Below are positions 36,267 through 47,978 of a DNA stretch of 64,000 bases, piece by piece (positions within the stretch are counted from its first letter, which is position 1; each line of letters opens with the position of its first letter). The notes under the pieces were generated by a model, which searched no databases, was not told the origin of the DNA, and worked only from the letters and a program-made list of their open reading frames with translations. The position numbers were made by a program, and so were the translations under genes. Source of the stretch: Adiantum capillus-veneris (lineage: Eukaryota > Streptophyta > Polypodiopsida > Polypodiales > Pteridaceae); contig CM043942.1 in the NCBI GenBank assembly GCA_014529385.2, positions 105,042,141-105,106,140 of the forward strand, in the 5' to 3' direction.

Positions 36267-38158
36267 TGACCCATGTCGTAGTCTAACTAAACTATAAAGT
36301 GCTCGTGATGCCTCCATGAGATCTGGAGTACAAGCCGTCTAGGCATTGTTCCTACTTTTTAAATAGGGGATGTCATTCTCTTTTGGTTATGGCTGAGGGG
36401 TTCAACTCAGCCAATAAAAGTCTCTCATGGATACAACTTCCAATCACTAGTTTTGTGCCAACACAAAGTCGCGCATGTTTGTGTGGACATGTATGACATG
36501 GCCTAAGTATTACCCCTCTAATTGTTACTATGAAGTATTATCCTTTCATTCACGTCATTTAAATAATAATGATGATAGATGTCTGATTGATATTCTAATG
36601 TGCTTGCTTAATAAAACCGTGTTGGTACCCAACAATGTCATTGTGAACATCATTGCGAGCACTGATGGCTAAACAAATAGCAATGGAAGGATATAACACG
36701 TAAAGTTGCAAATTAGAACTATTAAAAAATGATTGAGTTGACCTACTATGGCATTCTTTTCCCACAAATAATTGCATGTCCACACTGCCATAAATGGCTA
36801 CTAGTCCTCTTTACCCAAAAACCAAAGCTCATGCTTATTAAATTTTCTTCTTGTCGTCACCTTCCATTGCCTATACACATCTACGTCAACATGGATGGCT
36901 ACAAATAGATAGAAAGAGATGCACAAAAACAAAATATATGAGACACCAAGGCATATAATTATTGCTTATGTAAGGAGTTTTTGAGTGACTGAGAGCGATG
37001 ATTCATTCCTTAAGTTTAGTTTAATTTATGATGTTTATGAGGCAGGACATGTGCATTTCATATGGGTATGTAGCTTGTTGCATGCCCAATAATATTGTTT
37101 TAAGCTTTGGATACATTGTATTTTACATGGAAAAAATCACTTTCATGTTGTTTTAGATAATGTCATGGTCAACTCAAATCCAATATGGATTGATGCTAAC
37201 AAAGAATTGGAGTTGAAGCTCATGTATGGTTGGCCAATTAAATGTTTTGTAACGGGTAGGGTAATCATAGGACAATTGCTTGGTCAACAACGGAAAGGTT
37301 CTTTATTGTGATTGAAAATAATTGGAGGGTGCTTTCTACCATTATTGACCCAACAAAGTTGCCCAATATTGCACTTCATTTAGTCTACAATTTACGAACT
37401 TTTGAGCTTGTTGTTACGTTACTTTAAGCTTAGATGGTTTTTTGAGTAGCTGGTAGTCTTTCACCAATTTACATTAAAGTTGATGCTCGTATGATATCGC
37501 ATGAGGACACATGTACTCATTGTCATGCATCTGCAAGATGATCTTATAAACTTCTTGGATATAGGTGTAGCAAATCACGAAGATTATGTGAAAATATACT
37601 TGAGAAGGATCAAAAGATGATTAGACCAGGAGAGTAGAGACATTATTTCTCAAATTGATCGCTCGGATTTCTCCTTGCTCGTAAATATTCGCTCGCCATA
37701 TGGTAGGACTCCCATTGAAAGAGGAAGAAGCTGTAATCTATGTCTGCAGTCTGGCTTGGTATGCTGTTGAGCCCGTGCCCGATGAATCCATTGTTGAAGC
37801 CGAAGGGGGAAGTCCCAAAGGCAAAACCGAAGCCAAAGAGGAAGTAGGAGATGCTTCCACTAGCAGCATCAAGCACATTTGTAAGCATGATATTCATGGT
37901 GTCTTTGGCTCAAACCGAGCCTACACAGAGCATGGCAAAACCCAATTGCATAACAAACACAAGGTATGCAGAGAAAAGAAGATAAGTGGTGTCGATGGCC
38001 CGCGATGTTGCCAAGACGTGCGCCGAGGCAACGTCCAACTTGTTGCAGAAGAAGCGCCCTGCAGAGGAGGCATGTTGCGCACTTGAATTGAGACCCGAGG
38101 TGAGGAAAACTGTGAGAGCCGAGAGCTCTGCAGAAGTACATGCAAAGTCCGCCATAGC

Positions 38159-38350
38159 TCAAGGAGTACGAGCGGAAGTGCGACGCGAGAGAGAGTGCGA
38201 GAAGAAGAGCACGACGATATGGTGAACTCCCTCTACTGTAATGTGTAGAGCATAGTGAGTTCTTATTAGGCTTTTACAAAAGAATATATGTACATACCTG
38301 GCGGCCCGCCCACTTACCTGGGCGACCACATTGAGCTTTATACCCCAACA
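38159..38350 (-). repeat. 3' LTR of copia copy 1
   Basis: 192 bp; reads TGTTGGGGTATAAAG from 38350 on the minus strand. The terminal CA has become GA (minus strand). Confidence 0.95.
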
Positions 38351-38439
38351 ACCTCCCACTTAAAGTCCAATGTGGTACTTTAAGTGTGAGAGAAGCTACT
38401 ATATAAGCTAATATACAAGAGATGTAGAGAAGTGATGTA

Positions 38440-40573
38440 CTACCCTACACCCATCTGCTTGTGAAAATGCGCAAAGCTCTCTGAGGGAAGTCCTTTTGTA
38501 AGTAGATCAGCAGGATTTTCTGTGGTGTGAACTTTGACAAGCTGAAGTTGATTATCCTCGAGCATTTCCCTGATGAAATGATACTTCACATCCACATGCT
38601 TTGTCTTTGAGTGATAAACTGGATTGCGAGCCAATTGTATAACACTTTGACTATCACAATATAACACAGGCATCTCTTCTTTGATTCCCAAATCTGTTAC
38701 TAGTCGATTAAGCCAAATTTATTCTTTGCATGCCTCTGATGCTGCAACATATTCAGCCTCTGTAGTAGACTGAGTAACACAATCTTGTAATCTAGAACGC
38801 CATGATACTCCTCCACCAGCCAGTGTAAAGACATACCCTGACGTAGACCTTCGGTTGTCTAAGTCACCTGCATAATCTGAGTCTGTAAAACCCTTTACAC
38901 TTAGCTCCTGACTCCCATAGCATATACGCATACTCTTTGTATCTTTCAGGTATCTCAATATTCCTTTCACTGCCTCCCAATGTTTCTTGCCTGGGTTTGA
39001 CATGTATCGACTTACTACTCCCACTGCAAATGCAATGTCTGGGCGAGTAGCAATCATTGCATACATCGAACTACCCACTGTAGACGCATATGGAATTTTA
39101 TCCATTTCAGCCTATTCTTTCTCAGACACAGGACAATCTTGTTTGCTAAGTTTCACATATGGTGGCAATGGAACACTCAATGCCTTTCCCTTCTCCATAT
39201 TGAAACGTTGCAAAACCTTGTCAATATACTCTGTTTGAGATAACCAAATCAACTTCTTTGATCTGTCTCTCTCAATGCGCATACCAAGTATATGACTTGC
39301 CTCACCCATGTCTTTCATGTCAAACGATTTTGCCATCTTTGACTTCAAAGCTGAAATCTCTTCCAAGTGCTTGCCAGCAATCAACATGTCATCCACATAC
39401 AAAATAAGGATCAGCCAACTGCCATCCTTAGCCTTCTTTGTATATAGACAGTGATCGAACCCACTACGTTTGTAGCCTTGAGAAAGTAGAAACTTGTGGA
39501 ATTTATGGTACCATGCCCTCGATGATTGTTTTAAGCCATAAAGACTCTTTAACAACTGGCATACCCAATCTTCCTTGCCTTTCTCAACAAACCCTTCTGG
39601 CTGCTGCATGTAAATTTCCACATCTAAATCACCATGCAAGAACGCTGTCTTGACATCCATTTGGTGCAACACCAAATCTAATATGGCAACCAATGCAAGA
39701 AAGAATCTCAATGTAGTCATCTTGACCACCGGAGAAAAGACTTCATCAAAGTCAATGCCTTGTTCTTGCTTAAAGCCCTTGGCAACAAGCCTTGCTTTGT
39801 ACTTTGGCTGACTATCATGAGTGGTGATCTTATACCTGTAAACCCATTTACAGGGTAGAGCCTTTTTGCCCCATGGTAATTTAACTAGCTTCCATGTCTG
39901 GTTTTTATGCAGAGCTGTCATCTCTGACTGCATGGCGAATTGCCAATTCCCGGAGTCCTTCATTTTCACTGCTTCCTTGTAACATGAAGGCTCATTGCAA
40001 TCAGTCAACATGACATAGTTCATAGATGGAACAAACCTATCAGGAGGTCGCGTGACACATCTAGATGTACGCACAATAGGTGGCTCAGGCTCAGCCACAA
40101 CCTGTGGTTCCAATCTATCCTGTCCTTGCTCCTCTTGAGCCCTGAAATTTTGTCTTGCACGTGCAGGTCTATCTTCTTGGAAGAGAACTCTTCTAATATC
40201 CTCAACCCTCTCTGGTTTAGAATGATATTTGGATTCATTAAAGTGAACATCATTGCTGCGGACAACCTTTCTGGATTCGGGATCCCAAAGTCTGTACCCC
40301 ATCTGACCAGAATTACCATAGCCTAGAAAGGTGCACTTTCTACTCTTTGGCTCAAGTTTGTTCCTAAATTCCTTTGCAACGTGAGTATATGCCTCACAGC
40401 CAAAGACTCTGAGATGCTTGTATGAGGGCACCTTGCCTTACCATACCTTCTCTGGCACTGAATCCTTCTGCAAAACCTTGCTAGGAGATCTATTTACAAG
40501 ATGAACAGCTGTTGATACAGCTTCAGTCCAAAACCCATTTGGCAGCTGTGCATTAGACAACATACTTCTGACC
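38440..40573 (-). pseudogene. Copia copy 1 pol, 3' part (integrase end, RT, RNase H)
   Basis: Continues the polyprotein broken by copy 2 at 40573. Integrase C-part is SMLSNAQLPNGFW..YKHLRVFGCEAYTH. RT has WVYRYKITTHD, VKTAFLHGDLDVEIYMQQPE and ILYVDDMLIAG. RNase H has TEAEYVAASEACKE and HTTENPADLLTKGLP. The end is at 38440. In-frame stops at 40438-40440, 39112-39114 and 38719-38721 are each a single base change from the sense codon in copy 2. Catalytic residues are otherwise intact. Confidence 0.95.
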
Positions 40574-40765
40574 TGTTGGGGTATAAAGCCCAATGTGGTC
40601 GCCCAGGTAAGTGGGCGGGCCGCCAGGTATGTACACATGTTCTTTTATAAAAACCTAATAAGAACTCACTATGCTCTACACATTACAGTAGAGCGAGTTC
40701 ACCATATCATCGTGCTCTTCTTCTCGCACTCTCTCTCGCGTCGCACTTCCGCTCGTACTCCTTCA
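40574..40765 (+). repeat. 5' LTR of copia copy 2
   Basis: TGTTGGGG...CCTTCA, 192 bp, followed by CC and the primer site TGGTATCAGAGC. Confidence 0.96.
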
Positions 40766-41864
40766 CCTGGTATCAGAGCTCAGATCGAGGCTCGGGGCAG
40801 CACTGCAGGAGGCTAGAGTCACCAACTCAGATTGGAGTGAGATTCGACAGGCGAAGACACGGCCCCAAATCTCGTGGGGGAGCTCGAAGGTCTTGGTGTT
40901 GTCAGAATTTCATTCTGAGGTCATCTCGGCCACCGTTCGGCTTCAACAAAGGTCTACGCAGGCCATTTTCGACTACGTGGTCTCGACGGGTGCAGATCCG
41001 ACTTTGCAAATTTGGGGTTTTTCGGCCTACGACTGCAGGTGCTGAGGATATCGACACTCGCAGAGTGTTGATCTGTGACTGTCTACACATCGAAGGACAG
41101 CTCACAGTTCTTGGAGGCGTGTCACATACGACACGGGCGCATCTACACACAGACTGTAGGCGACATCCACTAGTTCATCAGGTAGCTTGTGTTTGCTGCT
41201 TGATATTCCAGATTTCATCCTGACATTGCAGGTACTTCCACATGGGATGTATTGTCAGAGATGATGTATGTCTGTTGAGGGTTTGCTGGCTGTGAGTCAC
41301 GCAGCAAACAACCGCCGCAGCGGTTACAGCATACAATGGGAAATTTGTGGATGTATGATTTTGTGGGAAGTCTATGTACTGTCAGATTTACTGCAGCCTT
41401 TGTTGAGGGTCGAGTGAGGTTTTATTGAGCTGGGGGATTCTCGAATGTTGAGATCCTTTCGGTGATACAGGTCTTGGAGCGATCCCTCGAGCACCCTTAG
41501 ATAGGTAGCTAGGATGTATTGACTGTGAGTTAGACAGTTGGGATTGCATCTTTGCTTTACTGCCGTTGAGGCATTGTCACAGTCTATGCTTACAGGACAG
41601 TGACAAGACAGTCAGAGACAATACAAGTGCAGGAAAGGTTTACCCGCAGCTTACAGTGTCAGAGAGACAATGTTTTTTGAGCTGTTTTTGGTCTGTTTTT
41701 TGAGTACACCATAGCCATTTTATAAAGGAGACTCTGCCAAAATTTATGCAGAATCTGAAGCTTTCTTGGTTCATTTGACAAGTGGATATTCGTTCAGAGG
41801 TCAGTTTACAGGAAAAACTCTACCAAATTTTTCCCAGGAAAGTAAACCACTGTGAAGCGTAGCT
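40766..41864 (+). other. 1.1-kb untranslated leader of copia copy 2
   Basis: Lies between the primer site and the gag ATG and has no protein motif. It contains a 128-codon frame (40837-41223) that is also open in copy 1 (49006-48620). The four residue differences between copies outnumber the silent ones I can see, so I read it as chance openness of a GC-richer leader. It may hold packaging or dimerisation signals. Confidence 0.6.
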
Positions 41865-44800
41865 ATGTCTGGATCACAGGACACTGCTCTTTACAGTATC
41901 AAGAAGCTGGATGGAACCAATTTCCCATTGTGGAAGAAGCAGATTTGGCACGTGTTGGTACAAAAGAAGCAGATAAAACCTATAAAGCTCAAGGGGATAA
42001 AACCAGAAGATATGGACGAAGATGAATGGAGCGAAATGGATGAATTGGCACTTTCTACCATTATGCTGACTTTGGCAGAAAGCGTTTACTTCAATGTAGC
42101 AGACGAGATGTCGGCTTATCAAGCATGGTTAAAGCTGAGTGATCTTTATGAGAAGCAGAGTGCAGCTTCACAAGTATACTGGCTTAAGAAGCTTGTTGAC
42201 TTGAAGATGAAAGAAGGGACACCTATGTCCAATCATCTGAATGAATTCAACACAATCTACAGTCAGTTGTCAGCTCAAGGTGTCAAGTTTGATGAACCTG
42301 TTAGAGCTATGTTCCTGTTGATCACATTGCCGCAAAGTTGGGACACTTTTCGCACAGCTTTGAGTAATTCTGCACCTCCAGATGGTTTGAACATAGAAGG
42401 TGTAGAAGGAAGTTTGCTTACTGAAGAAACCAATAGAAAGACAATGGAAAAAGGCAAAGGAACAGCCTTAGTTGTCAGGGGAAGGACCAATGAAAAGTAC
42501 AAAGGTGGAAAGAGGAATCAGTCTCGTAGCAAGTCCCGCAGTGCTAAAGGCAAGAGTGGCATAGAATGCTACCATTGTGGCAAGAAGGGTCACATGAAAA
42601 GAGACTGCAGAGAATGGAAAGCAGAAAAAGGCAAAGAGAAAGCTGAAGACCATGGTGAGAAGAACAAGTCCTTAGTGAAGATTCAAGAAATAAATGTGAC
42701 AAACACTGTTGCAGAGGATGACAGTCTAGTGTCAGGAGACATCTACTTCTTGAAGAATACAATGGACTCAGCTCTTCTTACAGCATCTGATGGAAATGCA
42801 CTGAGTGACTGGATTATGGACTCAGGGGCATCACTTCATGTGTCTCCAAACAAGGAGTGGTTTACCTCTTATGTGACCACTAAATATCATGTTCGGCTAG
42901 GCAATGGGCAGACATGTGAGATCTTAGGTGTTGGAGATGTTCAATTGAAGTTTCAGAATGGCTCTTCTTTCACGCTGAAGAATGTGAGACATGTTCCCGC
43001 AATTACAAAGAGCTTGATCAGCACAGGTTTACTTGACGATGCTGGCTACGTCACCACTTTTGGACAGAACATGTGGAAGATATCCAAGGGTTCTATGACA
43101 GTAGCACATGGAGTAAAGTCTGGAGGACTTTACATGATTTATGTATCAAATGTCTCTAAAAATGTAATCAATGTAACCGAGCAGCCGAACGTTTCTTTGT
43201 GGCATAGCCGGTTAGGAAATATGTCCAAGAAGGGAATGGAAATCTTGTCTCGTTCTGGTTATTTGCCTGGCTTTTCATTTAATGATTTTGAATTCTGTGA
43301 ACATTGTCTGTATGGTAAGCAAACACAGCAGCCACATAAGCATAGAAGCAGTAGAAGAGATACAGAGTTGGCACTTGTTCATAGTGATTTGTGTGGACCT
43401 ATGCCTAACCTATCTCTAGGGGGAGCTTCTTACTTTATGACATTTATAGATGATTACTTGAGGAAAGTATGGGTTTACTTTCTCAAGCACAAGGATGAAG
43501 CGTTTAGTGTTTTCAAAACGTTTGTGACACTTGTGGAGAATCAGAGTGGCAAGAAGCTTAAATGCTTACGCACTGAAAATGGTGGAGAGTATGTTTCAAA
43601 GGCCTTTCAGGACTTTTGTGAGTGAAAAGGTATAAAACGTGAACTTACTGCTCCTTACAATCCTCCTCAAAATGGTGTTGCTAAGAGGATGAATAGGACC
43701 ATACAAGAGAAGGTCAGAAGTATGTTGTCTAATGCACAACTGCCAAATGGGTTTTGGGCTGAAGCTGTATCAACAACTGTTCATCTTGTAAATAGATCTC
43801 CTAGCAAGGTTTTGCAGAAGGATTCAGTGCCAGAGATGGTATGGTCAGGCAAAATGCCCTCATACAAGCATCTCAGAGTCTTTGGCTGTGAGGCATATAC
43901 TCACGTTCCAAAGGAATTTAGGAACAAACTTGAGCCAAAGAGTAGAAAGTGCATCTTTCTAGGCTATGGTAATTCTGGTGAGATGGGGTACAGACTTTGG
44001 GATCCCGAATCCAGAAAGGTTGTCCGCAGCAATGATGTTCACTTTAATGAATCCAAATATCATTCTAAACCAGAGAGGGTTGAGGAGATTAGAAGAGTTG
44101 TCTTCCAAGAAGATGGACCTGCACGTGCAAGACAAAATGTCAGGGCTCAAGAGGAGCAAGGACAGGATAGAGTGGAACCACAGGTTGTGGCTGAGCCTGA
44201 GCCACCTATTGTGCGTAGATCTGGACGTGTCACGCGACCTCCTGATAGGTTTGTTCCATCTATGAACTATGTCATGTTGACTGATTGCAATGAGCCTTCA
44301 TGTTACAAGGAAGCAGTGCAAATGAAGGACTCCGGGAATTGGCAATTGGCCATGTAGTCAGAGATGACAGCTCTGCATAAAAACCAGACATGGAAGCTAG
44401 TTAAATTACCATGGGGCAAAAAGGCTCTACACTGTAAATGGGTTTACAGGTATAAGATCACCACTCATGATAGTCAGCCAAAGTACAAAGCAAGGCTTGT
44501 TGCCAAGGGCTTTAAGCAAGAACAAGGCATTGACTTTGATGAAGTCTTCTCTCCGGTGGTCAAGATGACTACATTGAGATGCTTTCTTGCATTGGTTGCC
44601 ATATTAGATTTGGTGTTGCACCAAATGGATGTCAAGACAGCGTTCTTGCATGGTGATTTAGATGTGGAAATTTACATGCAGCAGCCAGAAGGGTTTGTTG
44701 AGAAAGGCAAGGAAGATTGGGTATGCCAGTTGTTAAAGAGTCTTTATGGCTTAAAACAATCATCGAGGGCATGGTACCATAAATTCCACCAGTTTATGCT

Positions 44801-45845
44801 TTCTCAAGGCTACAAACGTAGTGAGTTCGATCACTGTCTATATACAAAGAAGGCTAAGGATGGCAGTTGGCTGATCCTTATTTTGTATGTGGATGACATG
44901 TTGATTGCTGGCAAGCACTTGGAAGAAATTTCAGCTTTGATGTCAAAGATGGCAAAATCGTTTGACATGAAAGACATGGGTGAGGCAAGTCATATACTTG
45001 GTATGCGCATTGAGAGAGACAGATCAAAGAAGTTGATTTGGTTATCTCAAACATAGTATATTGACAAGGTTTTGCAACGTTTCAATATGGAGAAGGGAAA
45101 GGCATTGAGTGTTCCATTGCCACCATATGTGAAACTTAGCAAACAAGATTGTGTTGTGTCTAAGGAAGAACAGGCTGAAATGGATAAGATTCCATATGCG
45201 TCTGCAGTGGGTAGTTTGATGTATGCAATGATAACTACTCGCCCAGACATTGCATTTGCAGTGGGAGTAGTAAGTCGATACATGTCAAACCCAGGCAAGA
45301 AACATTGGGAGGCAGTGAAAGGAATATTGAGATACCTGAAAGCTACAAAGAGTATGCGTATATGCTATGGGAGTCAGGAACTAAGTGTAAAGGGTTTTAC
45401 AGACTCACATTATGCAGGTGACTTAGACAACCGAAGGTCTACGTCAGGGTATGTCTTTACATTGGCTGGTGGAGCAGTATCATGGCGTTCTAGATTACAA
45501 GATTGTGTTACTCAGTCTACTACAGAGGCTGAATATGTTGCAGCATCAGAGGCATGCAAAGAATCAATTTGGCTTAATCGACTAGTAACAGATTTGGGAA
45601 TGAAAGAAGAGATGCCTGTGTTATATTGTGATAGTCAAAGTGCTATACAATTGGCTCGCAATCCAGTTTATCACTCAAAGACAAAGCATGTGGATGTGAA
45701 GTATCATTTCATCAGGGAAATGCTCGAGGATAAGCAACTTCAGCTTGTCAAAGTTCACACCACAGAAAATCCTGCTGATCTACTTACAAAAGGACTTCCC
45801 TCAAAGAGCTTTGCGCATTTTTGCAAGCAGTTAGGTGTAGGGTAG
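41865..45845 (+). pseudogene. Copia copy 2 gag-pol
   Basis: A single polyprotein frame with three in-frame stops: 43623-43625 (Ser in copy 1), 44356-44358 (Gln) and 45054-45056 (Glu). ATG at 41865 (MSGSQDTALYSIKKLDGTNF). Gag carries a CYHCGKKGHMKRDC knuckle (about 42565-42610). Protease has WIMDSGASLHVSP (about 42810). GAG-preintegrase is LWHSRLGNMSKKGM. Integrase has HSDLCGPMP..FIDDY, but the second catalytic Asp is Glu: RTENGGEY at 43569-43592 versus RTDNGGE in copy 1. RT has AFLHGDL and YVDDMLIAG, and RNase H has STTEAEYVAA. The stop is at 45843-45845. Stops plus the catalytic change make it non-autonomous now. Confidence 0.96.
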
Positions 45846-45934
45846 TACATCACTTCTCTACATCTCTTGTATATTAGCTTGTATAGTAGCTTCTCTCACA
45901 CTTAAAGTACCACATTGGACTTTAAGTGGGAGGT

Positions 45935-46126
45935 TGTTGGGGTATAAAGCCCAATGTGGTCGCCCAGGTAGGTGGGCGGGCCGCCAGGTATGTACACATG
46001 TTCTTTTGTAAAAACCTAATAAGAACTCACTATGCTCTACACATTATAGTAGAGCGAGTTCACCATATCGTCGTGCTCTTCTTCTTGCACTCTCTCTCGC
46101 GTCGCACTTCCGCTCGTACTCCTTCA
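45935..46126 (+). repeat. 3' LTR of copia copy 2
   Basis: 192 bp, preceded by AAGTGGGAGGT and followed by the TGACC duplication. Confidence 0.96.
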
Positions 46127-47978
46127 TGACCTTCTCTTGTATGGTCCTATTCATCCTCTCAGCAACACCATTTTGAGGAGGATTGTAAGGAGCAGTAAGT
46201 TCACGTTTTATACCTTTTGACTCACAAAAGTCCTGAAAGGCCTTTGAAACATACTCTCCACCATTGTCAGTCCGTAAGCATTTAAGCTTCTTGCCACTCT
46301 GATTCTCCACAAGTGTCACAAACGTTTTGAAAACACTTAACGCTTCATCCTTGTGCTTGAGAAAGTAAACCCATACTTTCCTCGAGTAATCATCTATAAA
46401 TGTCATAAAGTAAGAAGCTCCCCCTAGAGATAGGTTAGGCATAGGTCCACACAAATCACTATGAACAAGTGCCAACTGTCTATCTCTTCTACTGCTTCTA
46501 TGCTTATGTGGCTGCTGTGTTTGCTTACCATACAGACAATGTTCACAGAATTCAAAATCATTAAATGAAAAGCCAGGCAAATAACCAAAACGAGACAAGA
46601 TTTCCATTCCCTTCTTGGACATATGTCCTAACCGGCTATGCCACAAAGAAACTTTCGGCTGCTCGGTTACATTGATTACATTTCTAGAGACATTTGATAC
46701 ATAAATCATGTAAAGTCCTCCAGAATTTACTCCATGTGCTATTGTCATAGAATCCTTGGATATCTTCCACATGTTCTGTCCAAAAGTGGTGACGTAGCCA
46801 GCATCATCAAGTAAACCTGTGCTGATCAAGATCTTTGTAATTGCGGGAACATGTCTCACATTCTTCCGTGTGAAAGAAGAGCCATTCTGAAACTTCAATT
46901 GAACATCTCCAACACCTAGGATCTCACATGTCTGCCCATTGCCTAGCCCAACATGATCTTTAGTGGTCACATAAAAGGTAAACCACTCCTTGTTTGGAGA
47001 CACATGAAGTGATGCCCCTGAGTCTATAATCCAATCACTTAGTGCATTTCCATCAGATGCTGTAAGAAGAGCTGAGTCCATTGTATTCTTCAAGAAGTAG
47101 ATGTCTCCTGACACTAGACTGTCATCCTCTGCAACAGTGTTTGTCACATTTATTTCTTGAATCTTCACTGAGGACTTGTTCTTCTCACCATGGTCTTCAG
47201 CTTTCTCTTTGCCTTTTTCTGCTTTCCATTCTCTGCAGTCTCTTTTCATGTGACCCTTCTTGCCACAATGGTAGCAGCCTATGTCACTCTTGCCTTTAGC
47301 ACTGCGGGACTTGCTACGAGACTGATTCCTCTTTCCACCTTTGTACTTTTCTTTGGTCCTTCCCCTGACAACTAAGGCTGTTCCTTTGCTTTTGTCCATT
47401 GTCTTTCTATTGGTTTCTTCAGTAAGCAGACTTCCTTCTACACCTGCTATGTTCTAACCATCTGGAGGTGCAGAATTACTCAAAGCTGTGTGAAAAGTGT
47501 CCCAACTTTCCGGCAATATGATCAACAGGAACATAGCTCTAACAGGTTCATCAAACTTGACACCTTGAGCTGACAACTGACTGTAGATTGTGTTGAATTC
47601 ATTCAGATGATTGGACATAGGTGTCCCTTCTTTCATCTTCAAGTCAACAAGCTTCTTAAGCCAGTATACTTGTGAAGCTGCACTCTGCTTCTCATAAAGA
47701 TCACTCAGCTTTAACCATGCTTGATAAGCCGACATCTTGTCTGCTACATTGAGGTAAACGCTTTCTGCCAAAGTCAGCATAATGGTAGAAAGTGCCAATT
47801 CATCCATTTCGCTCCATTCATCTTCGTCCATATCTTCTGGTTTTATCCCCTTGAGCTTTATAGGTTTTATCTGCTTCTTTTGTACCAACACGTGCCAAAT
47901 CTGCTTCTTCCACAATGGGAAATTGGATCCATCCAGCTTCTTGATATTGTAAAGAGCAGTGTCCTGTGATCCAGCCAT
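46127..47978 (-). pseudogene. Copia copy 1 gag, protease and integrase start
   Basis: Gag begins at 47978 (MAGSQDTALYNIKKLDGSNF) and is open to TAG at 47454-47456 (DG*NIAGVEGS; Leu in copy 2). It then continues through the knuckle CYHCGKKGHMKRDC, protease WIIDSGASLHVSP, LWHSRLGHMSKKGM, and the integrase core FIDDYSRKVWVYF and RTDNGGEYVSKAF with catalytic Asp retained. At 46127 copy 2 breaks it after NRTIQEKV. The rest of pol is at 38440-40573. Confidence 0.95.

Larger units (their letters stand above)
33743..37710. mobile_element. 3,968-bp insertion in the AMT gene, 16-bp direct repeats, CGAGC subterminal motifs
   Basis: The identical string CCCATTGAAAGAGGAA stands at 33727-33742 and 37711-37726, and both fall on the same AMT codons, so it is a 16-bp target duplication or repair duplication. 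Inside, CGAGC occurs at 33753, 33767 and 33783 on the plus strand. Its complement occurs at 37661, 37677 and 37691. The spacing is 14 then 16 bp measured from each end, mirror-symmetric. That indicates a DNA-type element with subterminal inverted motifs, although 16 bp is longer than usual duplications (8 hAT, 9-12 Mutator). The interior has CT microsatellites, palindromes and possible coding scraps (37.1-37.6 kb), but I see no recognisable transposase. Confidence 0.7.
33180..38155 (-). pseudogene. AMT1-type ammonium transporter pseudogene, split by an insertion
   Basis: A plasma-membrane ammonium channel/transporter of the AMT1 family, in pieces. The start codon is at 38155-38153 (MADFACTSAELSAL). 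Segment 1 runs to 37913 (IDTTYLLFSAYLVFVMQLGF) and hits TGA at 37910-37912, where family members have Arg (CGA to TGA fits C-to-T). The frame continues at 37909-37711 ([18 protein letters not shown] up to DYSFFLFQW). It is then interrupted by a 3,968-bp insertion and resumes at 33742 ([53 protein letters not shown]) to about 33190 (GHWNV), where homology ends. About 330 of an expected 480-500 residues remain; the C-terminal membrane segments are missing or lie beyond an intron. A copia sits exactly at the start codon, so the native promoter is displaced to beyond 49,270. Confidence 0.93.
40574..46126 (+). mobile_element. Copia copy 2, nested antisense inside copy 1
   Basis: A complete 5,553-bp element of the same family. 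LTRs at 40574-40765 and 45935-46126 are 192 bp each, with 5 differences (2.6%). The target duplication TGACC is perfect (40569-40573 and 46127-46131). Removing the element rejoins copy 1's integrase frame at MNRTIQEKV|RSMLSN. The primer site TGGTATCAGAGC is at 40768-40779 and the polypurine tract is just before 45935. Orientation is opposite to its host. Confidence 0.97.

Noticed and set aside
40837-41223. 128-codon leader frame open in both copia copies as a possible extra protein
   Set aside because: The differences I can see between copies are mostly amino-acid-changing (four) with about one silent, which argues against selection. Overlapping reverse frames are open too.
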